A program made the translations under genes and the position numbers. The notes beneath the pieces were generated by a model. It was given only the letters and a program-made list of their open reading frames with translations. It had not been told where the DNA came from and searched no databases. A stretch of DNA of 22,570 nt, taken from NCBI GenBank assembly GCA_002403785.1, contig DHIM01000156.1, forward strand, positions 1,692 through 24,261. The letters run 5' to 3'. The number at the start of each line of letters is the position of its first letter. Positions within the stretch are counted from its first letter, which is position 1. The DNA is from Clostridium sp. UBA4746 (lineage in GTDB: Bacteria > Bacillota > Clostridia > Clostridiales > Clostridiaceae). Of the stretch, positions 16,745-22,570 are shown piece by piece.

Positions 16745-17917
16745 TTGAATAAAAAATTTGTTTTAGCCATAATGGCACTTGGTGTAACTATGAGTGTTGG
16801 GTTTACTAGCGTATACGCAGATACTGCGTCAGATAAGGCAAAAATTCAGCAGGTTCAAACTCAAAGGAATGACCTTGAAAACAAAGTCGAGATGATGGAT
16901 AATCAGATTGAAACAATTATGTCTAAAATCAATAGTAATGAAAATGATATATCTAAATCACAAAAAAATATTAAACAAGCTAAAATAAACATTGCAAAAG
17001 CAGAGGTTAATATTAAAGAAGAACAGAGCCTTTTTGATAAAAGAATGAGAGTAATGTATATGAATGGACCATCAAGTTATATAGACATTATACTAGAATC
17101 AAAGGGTCTAGATGATTTTATATCTAGAGTAGAAAATATTAAAAAGATAGTAACCTTTGATCAAAATGTTATTAATGATTTGAAAACAAAAAAGGAAGCA
17201 ATTAATTTAAAGAAGGTTGAACTAGATAAAGAAAATACAAAGTTACTATCTTTAAGATCTGACAATAAAAGGATATTGACTACTTTAACCAAACAAAAAT
17301 CAGACCAAACTGTACTAGTATCACAATTAGATGCTCAAGAAAAAAAATATGCTGCACAACTGGCAACAGATCTTGCTATTGCAGAAAAACAAGCTGAAAT
17401 AGCAAGACAAGCTGCTATAGCAGCAAGACAAGCTACTGCAGCAAGAAAAGCCACCGCAGTAAGACAAGCTGAATTAGCATCAAGACAAGCTTCTGCATCA
17501 GCAAGCCAGGTTTCACAAGAGAAAATAAGAAATGTGGCTCCTAGTTTAACGCCTTCCAGAGGTGGAGCTACATTTTCTTCTAATGCAGTTTTAGCATATG
17601 CTTCAAATTTTCTTGGCATTCAATATGTTTGGGGTGGGACAAGTCCTTCAGGATTTGACTGCTCAGGCTTTACACAATATGTATTTGCACATTTTGGAGT
17701 AAACCTTCCAAGGGTTTCGGAAGCTCAACAAAATGTAGGAACACTTGTATCTAGAGATAATCTTCAACCAGGCGATTTGGTATTTTTCGGAATGCCAGCT
17801 CATCATGTAGGGATCTATGTTGGTAATGGTAACATGATAAATGCACCCCACACAGGTGCTGTAATTAGAATTCAAGCACTAAATAGTGATTTTACATATG
17901 GGCGTAGAGTTAAATAA
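16745..17917 (+). CDS. Secreted coiled-coil NlpC/P60 peptidoglycan endopeptidase
   Basis: The 390-residue protein starts at TTG 16745, eight bases after a strong AGGGGG ribosome site. A Sec signal peptide (NKKFVLAIMALGVTMSVGF) is probably cut after VYA at residue 25. Residues 28-205 are a long helical coiled coil with periodic N, K and Q, as in CwlO/PcsB-type hydrolases. Residues 206-258 form an Ala/Arg/Gln-rich linker with irregular ARQA repeats. Residues 275-390 are the NlpC/P60 (C40) peptidase domain, with catalytic Cys306 in FDCSGF, His354 in HHVGIYVG and His369 in INAPHTG. The enzyme is expected outside the membrane, cutting D-Glu-type bonds in stem peptides during wall growth or cell separation. 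The coiled coil in such proteins often binds an FtsEX partner; no ftsEX is in this window. It is monocistronic. Confidence 0.92.
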   Translation: MNKKFVLAIMALGVTMSVGFTSVYADTASDKAKIQQVQTQRNDLENKVEMMDNQIETIMSKINSNENDISKSQKNIKQAKINIAKAEVNIKEEQSLFDKRMRVMYMNGPSSYIDIILESKGLDDFISRVENIKKIVTFDQNVINDLKTKKEAINLKKVELDKENTKLLSLRSDNKRILTTLTKQKSDQTVLVSQLDAQEKKYAAQLATDLAIAEKQAEIARQAAIAARQATAARKATAVRQAELASRQASASASQVSQEKIRNVAPSLTPSRGGATFSSNAVLAYASNFLGIQYVWGGTSPSGFDCSGFTQYVFAHFGVNLPRVSEAQQNVGTLVSRDNLQPGDLVFFGMPAHHVGIYVGNGNMINAPHTGAVIRIQALNSDFTYGRRVK

Positions 17918-17958
17918 AAAAAGGTAGGATCAAATACATATTTGATCCTACCTTTTTT
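17917..17958. terminator. Bidirectional intrinsic terminator
   Basis: A perfect 19-bp stem (17917-17935 with 17940-17958, core GGTAGGATCAAAT / ATTTGATCCTACC) with a 4-base loop is flanked by A6 on the left and T6 on the right. It begins at the stop codon of the NlpC/P60 gene and lies just before the end of the convergent MFS gene, so it can serve both strands. Confidence 0.93.
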
Positions 17959-17973
17959 ATTAAATGAAAAAAC

Positions 17974-19227
17974 TTATACGGATGTTGCTTTACCGTTTTC
18001 TCTAAGTTTAGCCCAGGTGACAAGTAACAATACCAATATTATTGCAGAAATACCTGATAACATGAAACAAGTGTCAGCACCATATTTCTCAGCCACAGAT
18101 CCTGAAAGGAGGCTTCCTAGAGGAGTGAATCCAGCAAATACAAGTGAATATACACTCATAACACGGCCTCTGTAATCATCTCTAGAATTTAACTGTAACA
18201 TGGAATTTGCAGTGGTTGAAAAAAACATATTAAAAATTCCGGTTATTGCTAAACTTAAGGCAGTAAAATAATATAAATTACTTATTCCTGTAAAAATCAA
18301 CATTATGCCAATTCCAATAGAGCTACCTATCATAAGAATTTTATTTGGACCATTTTTACTTTTTAAAGACATAAGAAGCGCTCCAATGAGGGAACCAGCG
18401 CCTAGTGCAGACAGTAAAATTCCATAGGTTTTTTCTTGCATATGTAGTACATTTTTCGTAAATACAGGTATTAGAACGTTGTAGTTAAAAACAAATATCC
18501 CCATAATACTAACCAATATCAAGGTTTCTAATAGAACAGAATTGGTTTTTATATATTTAAGGCCATCCATTATTTCTTTAAACATGCCTTTTTCAGAACT
18601 TTTCTTTCTCACATAAGTGATTGCTTCAATATGAACCAAACCGTAGATAACTGCCATAAAGCTAAAACCATTTAATAAAAAACACCATCCTGCTCCTAGA
18701 TATCCCATAAGCATAGCTCCAATAGCTGGTCCAATAATTCTTGCTAAATTAAAAGTGGCTGAGTTTAAAGCAATGGCATTCATTAAATCGTCTTTTCCTA
18801 CTATTTCAACATTAAAGGCTTGTCTAGTTGGCATATCTAAAGTATTACAAAATCCAAGACATAAAGCTAAAGCTACTAAATGTCCATACTTTAACGTGTT
18901 TGTAAACACTAAGGCAGACAATATAAAAGCTAATATCATCGATACGCTCTGAGTGAAAATTAGTATTTTTTTCTTTGGAAACTTATCAGTTAGTACCCCA
19001 GCAAACAATGAGAAAAAGGTTACGGGTAAAAACTGCATTGCTCCAACAAGTCCAAGTAAAAATGGAGATCCTGTTAGAGAAAGTACTAGCCAGGATTGTC
19101 CTATATTTTGTGTCCAGGTACCGATTAAAGAAACACACTGACCCATCCAAAAATATCTATAATTTTTATGTGTAAGAGCATGAAAATTATTGTTAATAAA
19201 TCTCTTAGTAGTAACCGCTATGTTCAT
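17974..19227 (-). CDS. MFS efflux transporter under MarR control
   Basis: This is a major facilitator superfamily protein of about 417 residues with roughly 12 membrane segments. Features include NYRYFWMGQCVSLIGTWTQN at the N-terminus, the motif-A loop GVLTDKFPKKK, MPTRQAF, ARIIGPAIGA and YRGRVMSVY. These match the MFS_3/DHA3-like group of drug and siderophore exporters. The frame opens at ATG 19236, but the ribosome site AGGAG touches that codon directly; the ATG at 19227 has correct spacing (9 bases), so I prefer it. The AGGAG overlaps the TAG stop of the upstream marR-like gene, implying translational coupling. A MarR-MFS pair usually means efflux of the compound sensed by the regulator. 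The substrate is not identifiable. Confidence 0.87.
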   Translation of the reverse strand: MNIAVTTKRFINNNFHALTHKNYRYFWMGQCVSLIGTWTQNIGQSWLVLSLTGSPFLLGLVGAMQFLPVTFFSLFAGVLTDKFPKKKILIFTQSVSMILAFILSALVFTNTLKYGHLVALALCLGFCNTLDMPTRQAFNVEIVGKDDLMNAIALNSATFNLARIIGPAIGAMLMGYLGAGWCFLLNGFSFMAVIYGLVHIEAITYVRKKSSEKGMFKEIMDGLKYIKTNSVLLETLILVSIMGIFVFNYNVLIPVFTKNVLHMQEKTYGILLSALGAGSLIGALLMSLKSKNGPNKILMIGSSIGIGIMLIFTGISNLYYFTALSLAITGIFNMFFSTTANSMLQLNSRDDYRGRVMSVYSLVFAGFTPLGSLLSGSVAEKYGADTCFMLSGISAIILVLLLVTWAKLRENGKATSV

Positions 19228-19239
19228 TTTTAGCATCTC

Positions 19240-19701
19240 CTAATGTGCTGCATCATTGTTAAAATAGTCATTTGTGAAAGTTGTGGCATTTTCCCCCATT
19301 CTTTCGAGTAAAGCTAAGGATGTTTTCTTTTCATCTTCACTAAATCCTGAGTATAAAATATCTATCCAATCCATCATGGCTTTTCTAACCATAGGTTTAA
19401 TTTTCAATGCTTTCTCAGTAAGATAAACATTATATGCTCTTTTATCTATTGGATCTACTTTTCTAATGATATAATCATAATCTTCCAGCTTTTTTATAGC
19501 TTTTGCTGTGGTACCCTTATCAATCTTAAGGTAATCTGATAATTGTTCCTGCCTTATTCCATCTTTTTTATATAATGCATTTAAAAATGTATACTGACCT
19601 TTCTTTATATTATATTGCTTAAGATGCCTTCCAACGTATATATGACCATGTCTATGTAAAAGAGAAATCCACCTTCCTAATGAGTTTTTATTTTCATTCA
19701 T
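19240..19701 (-). CDS. MarR-family regulator of the adjacent MFS efflux gene
   Basis: The 153-residue protein has a MarR winged helix-turn-helix. The recognition helix is in IRQEQLSDYLKIDKGTTAKA (about 49-68) and the wing is about 78-97, with DPIDKRAYNVYLTEKG-like sequence (here TEKA). ATG 19701 is preceded by a perfect AGGAGG (19711-19716). The stop codon overlaps the ribosome site of the MFS gene, so the two form one operon with the regulator first. A palindrome of the form ATAGTTGC-N4-GCAACTAT covers the -35 box, which predicts autorepression of the whole operon. The divergent ADP-ribosylglycohydrolase promoter lies within 50 bases of the operator and could also be affected. Confidence 0.88.
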   Translation of the reverse strand: MNENKNSLGRWISLLHRHGHIYVGRHLKQYNIKKGQYTFLNALYKKDGIRQEQLSDYLKIDKGTTAKAIKKLEDYDYIIRKVDPIDKRAYNVYLTEKALKIKPMVRKAMMDWIDILYSGFSEDEKKTSLALLERMGENATTFTNDYFNNDAAH

Positions 19702-19743
19702 TGTATTATTCCTCCTAAATTAGTTGCATTTCCTACTAATTAT

Positions 19744-19776
19744 ATAATAAAGCAATATAGTTGCTAGTGCAACTAT
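19744..19776 (-). promoter_or_regulatory. Promoter and palindromic operator of the MarR-MFS operon
   Basis: On the minus strand TTGCAC (19767-19772) and TATTAT (19744-19749) are separated by exactly 17 bases. An inverted repeat ATAGTTGC-tagt-GCAACTAT (19757-19776) overlaps the -35 box and spacer. A further half-site TAGTTGCA lies at 19721-19728, between the -10 box and the ribosome site. This is the layout of a self-repressing MarR operon. Confidence 0.72.
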
Positions 19777-19799
19777 GATTTATAATAGTACAGAAGATA

Positions 19800-19808
19800 T
19801 GGTATAAT
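19800..19808 (+). promoter_or_regulatory. Extended -10 promoter candidate for the ADP-ribosylglycohydrolase gene
   Basis: TGGTATAAT (19800-19808) is a perfect extended -10 element (TGnTATAAT); no good -35 box is present, which such promoters tolerate. A second TATAAT occurs at 19814-19819. The transcript would begin near 19815, about 50 bases before the ATG. Confidence 0.45.
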
Positions 19809-19863
19809 TATACTATAATGCAGTTTTGATAAATTTAATAATGCTAGGAAGGAGTGAGAATAA

Positions 19864-20631
19864 ATGCTTGGAGCAATAGCTGGAGATATTATAGGTTCTG
19901 TTTATGAATTCAATAACATAAAAACAAAGAGCTTTGAATTATTTTCTTCAAAATCAAAATTTACTGATGATTCCGTACTTACGGTAGCGACAATGGATTC
20001 TATTATAAATGGGAAATCTTTTGATGAAAGTTATAAACACTGGTTCAGGAGGTATCCTCATGTAGGCTTTGGTGGAAGCTTTAAAAAGTGGGGAATGTCC
20101 GAAAAAATGCAACCATATAATAGCTATGGGAATGGATCTGCCATGAGAGTCAGCCCTATTGGTCTTTATTATAATTCTCTTGAGGAGGTTCTCTCGAAAG
20201 CAGAGGAAAGTGCGATTGTAACGCACAATCACCAAGAAGGGATAAAGGGCGCGAAAGCTACCGCTGCTGCAATATTTTACGCAAAGAATGGTAGTGGAAA
20301 GGAAGAAATAAAAAATTATATTGAAGAAAGCTTTGGATATGATCTCAGTGAAAGTTTAGATAGCATCAGAACCTGGTATAGCTTTGATGTTTCCTGCCAG
20401 GGAAGTGTTCCGCAGGCCATAAGAAGTTTCCTTGAGTCAAACAGTTATGAAGATACATTAAGAAATGCGATATCCATAGGAGGAGACAGTGATACCATTG
20501 CATGCATTGCTGGGGGTATTGCTGAAGCATATTATAGGAAAATTCCGGAAAATATTGTTAATGGAGCTAAAGAACTGTTATCGAAAGAAATGAAGGATGT
20601 ATTGAAAATATATTACACTAAATTAGATTAA
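19864..20631 (+). CDS. ADP-ribosylglycohydrolase (DraG/ARH family)
   Basis: The 255-residue protein is the usual length for a bacterial ARH-fold hydrolase. The N-terminus LGAIAGDIIGSVYE is diagnostic. The binuclear Mg2+ site is visible in TDDS (34-37) and GGDSDT (206-211), with GNGSAMR (89-95) and VTHNHQEG (119-126) as further active-site segments. These cytoplasmic enzymes remove ADP-ribose from modified protein side chains or hydrolyse related ADP-ribose compounds. In this position the family often has Pro after the THxH segment, where this protein has Gln. The ribosome site GGAAGGAG precedes ATG 19864. No ADP-ribosyltransferase or nitrogenase gene is nearby, so the substrate cannot be told from context. 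Confidence 0.9.
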   Translation: MLGAIAGDIIGSVYEFNNIKTKSFELFSSKSKFTDDSVLTVATMDSIINGKSFDESYKHWFRRYPHVGFGGSFKKWGMSEKMQPYNSYGNGSAMRVSPIGLYYNSLEEVLSKAEESAIVTHNHQEGIKGAKATAAAIFYAKNGSGKEEIKNYIEESFGYDLSESLDSIRTWYSFDVSCQGSVPQAIRSFLESNSYEDTLRNAISIGGDSDTIACIAGGIAEAYYRKIPENIVNGAKELLSKEMKDVLKIYYTKLD

Positions 20632-20641
20632 GGGTGTCAAC

Positions 20642-20691
20642 AAAATAATAGTTAGAAGCTCTGAGGGAATACCTTGGAGTTTTATTATTTT
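20642..20691 (+). terminator. Terminator-like hairpin after the ADP-ribosylglycohydrolase gene
   Basis: An inner 8-bp stem CTCTGAGG / CCTTGGAG (20659-20666 with 20672-20679, including two G-T pairs) has loop GAATA. An outer stem AAAATAATA / TATTATTTT (20642-20650 with 20683-20691) closes it after a bulge. The 3' side is T-rich. It lies 11 bases after the stop codon. Confidence 0.6.
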
Positions 20692-20773
20692 ATAGACTAA
20701 GAAAAAACTTATGCACAATAAAATTATCAAATGAATATGTTAATTATAAGAATACATATAAGGAGGTAATTTG

Positions 20774-22276
20774 GTGGGGACTCATTTAGTTAAATCAGGC
20801 GATACTGTTTGGTCAATTGCAAAACGATATGGAGTTTCATCACAAAGTATTATTGAAGCAAATGGACTAGGTCACTCGGATCAGCTGGTTATAAATCAGA
20901 CCTTGTTTGTACCACTTGGGGAAAAGGATCGTATGGTTAGTTCTAATGATATTAGTCCTAATAATATTAGGCGGAGTATTGCTAGAAATTACGATTTGGA
21001 TTTAGGAATAAATTTTAGGGCCATACCAGGGGCTCCAACGAAACTGATAGTACAAAGAAATACGTTAATTAGTGCAGTGCTATTTTGGGAACCTGCATAT
21101 GACAATGTACAGGTTAGTGGATATTATATTTTGAGAAATAATATTCCTATAGGTTCTACCCCGAATCGAGTTTTTGTAGATGCATTCATTAAAATCGGTG
21201 AAACTTACAATTATAAGGTCACATCTTATAAGTCAGACAAAACTTTCTCTGGTTACAGCAATATTGTAAGAGTTAGTATTACAACTTCTCTTGGTACCGT
21301 TTATTGGTCAAAAGCTAACCAATATTCTGGCTACTTAAAAGGTACAGATGTTTCTTCTTATACACCCGAATTAGATTGGAATAAAATTAAGAATGATGAA
21401 ATAAAATATGTTTACGTTAGGGCAGGAAATAGTGTATTAAATATGGGATATACACCAGATTTTATGGCACAAAAACATACCATAGGAATAAAATCTGCAG
21501 GGCTGCCAGTAGGATTCTATTATATTCCACACTGGTCTAATTTAGATTACGATTTAAACAAAGCCAATGTTGAGGCTGAAAAATACGCTGACCATATATT
21601 AAATATAATGAGTAAAGCTTCAATAGGTGGATATGGGGACTTACTTCCTGTCTTAGATATAGAACCGCCCCTTGGTCAAATTGATATCGGACTTACAGGG
21701 AAACAAATAGTCGATTGGGCTAAAGTATTTTGTGACCACTTTAAGTCATATACAGGAAGAACTATAATGATATATACAAATAGATCTTTCTGGAGTGACT
21801 GGCAGATTACACCTGAAATTAATACACTAAATAATTTACCCCTTTGGAATGCTGAATTCTATGAATTTAGTAATTATTTGAAGTTTAGTGATGATACTCC
21901 GATGAGTTTTGGTGGGTGGAGTGGCTGGAATATTTGGCAATTCACGCAATCTGCAAGCAGTGGTGGATATACACACATGGATCAAAATTGGTGTCCTTCA
22001 CTTGATCTAATAATGCCACCGGCTAAACCAATAAACTTGAATGGATTTAATTCTTCACCCGGAACAGTTAATTTGAGTTGGAATAAAAACACTGAAATAG
22101 ATCTGAAAGGCTACAATATTTATAAAGATGGTGTTTGGATTTCAATAAATATTAAAAACTTCATTACAATAACTGGTTTAGAAGTTGGAAGAACATATAA
22201 ATTTCAGGTTCAATCGATAGATGTATTTAATGATATTTCAAATTTAGTTCCAATAGATATATATATATCTAGATAA
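20774..22276 (+). CDS. LysM-FN3-GH25-FN3 muramidase (lysozyme) without signal peptide
   Basis: This is a protein of 500 residues. Residues 4-48 are a LysM peptidoglycan-binding repeat (HLVKSGDTVWSIAKRYGVS). Residues 85-170 resemble a fibronectin type III fold (VLFWEPAYDNVQVSGYYILR). Residues 188-415 are a glycoside hydrolase family 25 domain with GTDVSSYTPELDW, the catalytic pair D295 and E297 in VLDIEPP, and NIWQFTQ near its end. Residues 417-500 are a second FN3-like domain. GH25 enzymes cut the MurNAc-GlcNAc bond. I prefer the GTG at 20774, seven bases after AGGAGG, over the TTG at 20771. There is no signal peptide: the LysM begins within the first residues. Export could be by cell lysis or holin, or the protein could be assembled on the spore from the mother cell. 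It is monocistronic, with no phage genes around. Confidence 0.9.
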   Translation: MGTHLVKSGDTVWSIAKRYGVSSQSIIEANGLGHSDQLVINQTLFVPLGEKDRMVSSNDISPNNIRRSIARNYDLDLGINFRAIPGAPTKLIVQRNTLISAVLFWEPAYDNVQVSGYYILRNNIPIGSTPNRVFVDAFIKIGETYNYKVTSYKSDKTFSGYSNIVRVSITTSLGTVYWSKANQYSGYLKGTDVSSYTPELDWNKIKNDEIKYVYVRAGNSVLNMGYTPDFMAQKHTIGIKSAGLPVGFYYIPHWSNLDYDLNKANVEAEKYADHILNIMSKASIGGYGDLLPVLDIEPPLGQIDIGLTGKQIVDWAKVFCDHFKSYTGRTIMIYTNRSFWSDWQITPEINTLNNLPLWNAEFYEFSNYLKFSDDTPMSFGGWSGWNIWQFTQSASSGGYTHMDQNWCPSLDLIMPPAKPINLNGFNSSPGTVNLSWNKNTEIDLKGYNIYKDGVWISINIKNFITITGLEVGRTYKFQVQSIDVFNDISNLVPIDIYISR

Positions 22277-22290
22277 GAGAATTTTTATTT

Positions 22291-22491
22291 TTAAAGATAA
22301 AAATACCCGTTAGAACTGTCATCAAAATTGACATTCTTGCGGGTATAAGAACCTTTTCCTTTTTTATTCTTTTCAATTCCTGTGCCTCTTCCGATTTCAC
22401 TTGTGGTAAATTTTCTTCTGTTTAAATTCAGTTTGTTCATGTCAATCGAGAAGGACATATCTTGAAGTAATTCTTTTTTAGACTTTTTCAT
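22291..22491 (-). CDS. ArfA-like alternative ribosome rescue factor candidate (66 aa)
   Basis: The small basic protein has 66 codons. Residues 40-52 read EKNKKGKGSYTRK, nearly identical to the conserved C-terminal motif of gammaproteobacterial ArfA (EKNKKGKGSYMRK), the segment that enters the empty mRNA channel of stalled ribosomes so that RF2 can release the peptide. The N-terminal half (residues 17-33, DMNKLNLNRRKFTTSEI) does not resemble ArfA to my eye. ATG 22491 follows AAAGG with good spacing, behind a consensus promoter. An intrinsic terminator forms within codons 49-63, and its U-tract lies before the TAA stop, so most transcripts should lack a stop codon. That is the regulatory design known for arfA and brfA, in which tmRNA keeps the protein off until trans-translation fails. 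Seen: motif, promoter, hairpin. Inferred: function. It is convergent with the GH25 gene. Confidence 0.75.
   Translation of the reverse strand: MKKSKKELLQDMSFSIDMNKLNLNRRKFTTSEIGRGTGIEKNKKGKGSYTRKNVNFDDSSNGYFYL
22296..22346 (-). terminator. Intrinsic terminator inside the ArfA-like coding sequence
   Basis: Read on the minus strand, ATACCCG (22340-22346) pairs with CGGGTAT (22303-22309). After a 2x2 internal loop, AGAATGTCA pairs with TGACAGTTCT apart from one bulged G, leaving the loop ATTTTGA. The stem is followed by TTTTTATCTTT, which covers the last codons (Y-F-Y-L) before the stop at 22291-22293. Termination at the U-tract would give an mRNA without a stop codon. No U-tract follows the hairpin in the plus direction, so it does not look designed for the GH25 gene. 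Confidence 0.8.
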
Positions 22492-22522
22492 TTAAATCAT
22501 CCTTTCACTATTTATTTATTAT

Positions 22523-22551
22523 ATTATATGATAAACGTTGCATAGTATCAA
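22523..22551 (-). promoter_or_regulatory. Sigma-A promoter of the ArfA-like gene
   Basis: On the minus strand TTGATA (22546-22551) and a perfect TATAAT (22523-22528) are separated by exactly 17 bases. Transcription would start near 22516, giving a transcript of about 220 bases ending at the internal terminator. Confidence 0.8.
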
Positions 22552-22570
22552 TAGTTTTTTTTATTGAAAC

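Noticed and set aside
17335..17619. 94-codon antisense frame opposite the NlpC/P60 linker
   Set aside because: It mirrors the Ala/Gln-rich linker and has no start context; a shadow of the repeat-like sequence.
20730..20760. Sigma-G-like elements TGAATA-N17-CATATAA upstream of the GH25 gene
   Set aside because: The -10 element would abut the AGGAGG, so the transcript would start after the ribosome site; the match is probably chance in AT-rich sequence.
22492..22500. Mini-ORF ATG ATT TAA directly before the ArfA-like start
   Set aside because: Its ATG touches the Shine-Dalgarno sequence, so initiation there is unlikely; two codons cannot be supported as a regulatory peptide.
1..22570. CRISPR arrays, tRNA or rRNA genes, insertion sequences and riboswitches
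   Set aside because: I saw no regularly spaced repeats, cloverleaf-like sequences, transposase frames or recognisable aptamer leaders; a covariance-model search would be needed to exclude divergent RNAs.

Overview
The window looks like chromosomal DNA from an AT-rich, spore-forming-type member of the Clostridia (low-GC Firmicutes). This is suggested by the codon use, strong AGGAGG-type ribosome binding sites with some TTG/GTG starts, a sigma-54 activator controlling carboxylate/CoA metabolism, a 4-hydroxybutyrate/butyrate-type CoA-transferase, and gram-positive cell-wall hydrolases. No species assignment is possible from sequence reading alone.

Region 1 (1-9022) is the 3' part of a BREX anti-phage operon: a 5'-truncated brxC (P-loop ATPase), pglX (adenine-specific DNA methyltransferase) and pglZ (alkaline-phosphatase-like protein), all on +. 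In a type 1 BREX operon brxL (Lon-like protease) usually follows pglZ, but here the operon ends at pglZ and chromosomal-type genes follow. A perfect 8-bp inverted repeat sits between pglX and pglZ.

Region 2 (9023-10503) holds a two-TM potassium channel with a cytoplasmic TrkA/RCK module and an unusual filter (TVGYAE), a strong terminator, and a 64-residue protein of unknown function.

Region 3 (10504-15240) appears to be a self-contained sigma-54 regulon. A CBS-domain enhancer-binding protein, whose ribosome binding site overlaps a run of 11 G, is followed by a terminator, a palindromic upstream activating site, a very good -24/-12 promoter, an OFA-type MFS transporter and a family I CoA-transferase. 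The inferred job is uptake of a short carboxylate and its activation to a CoA thioester.

Region 4 (15241-16552) contains a decayed, 5'-truncated YhdH/YhfP (AcuI-type) oxidoreductase on the minus strand, with nonsense codons, a frameshift and a 24-bp tandem duplication, and a divergent MarR regulator.

Region 5 (16553-20691) holds a secreted coiled-coil NlpC/P60 peptidase, a long bidirectional terminator, a convergent MarR-MFS efflux operon with a palindromic operator over its -35 box, and a divergent ADP-ribosylglycohydrolase gene.

Region 6 (20692-22570) holds a LysM-FN3-GH25-FN3 muramidase without a signal peptide and, convergent to it, a 66-residue protein. That small protein carries the KNKKGKGSYxRK signature of the ribosome rescue factor ArfA. 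It has a consensus promoter, and an intrinsic terminator lies inside its coding region just before the stop codon. This should yield a nonstop mRNA and hence tmRNA-dependent control, the logic known for E. coli arfA and B. subtilis brfA. I consider this the most interesting system in the window.
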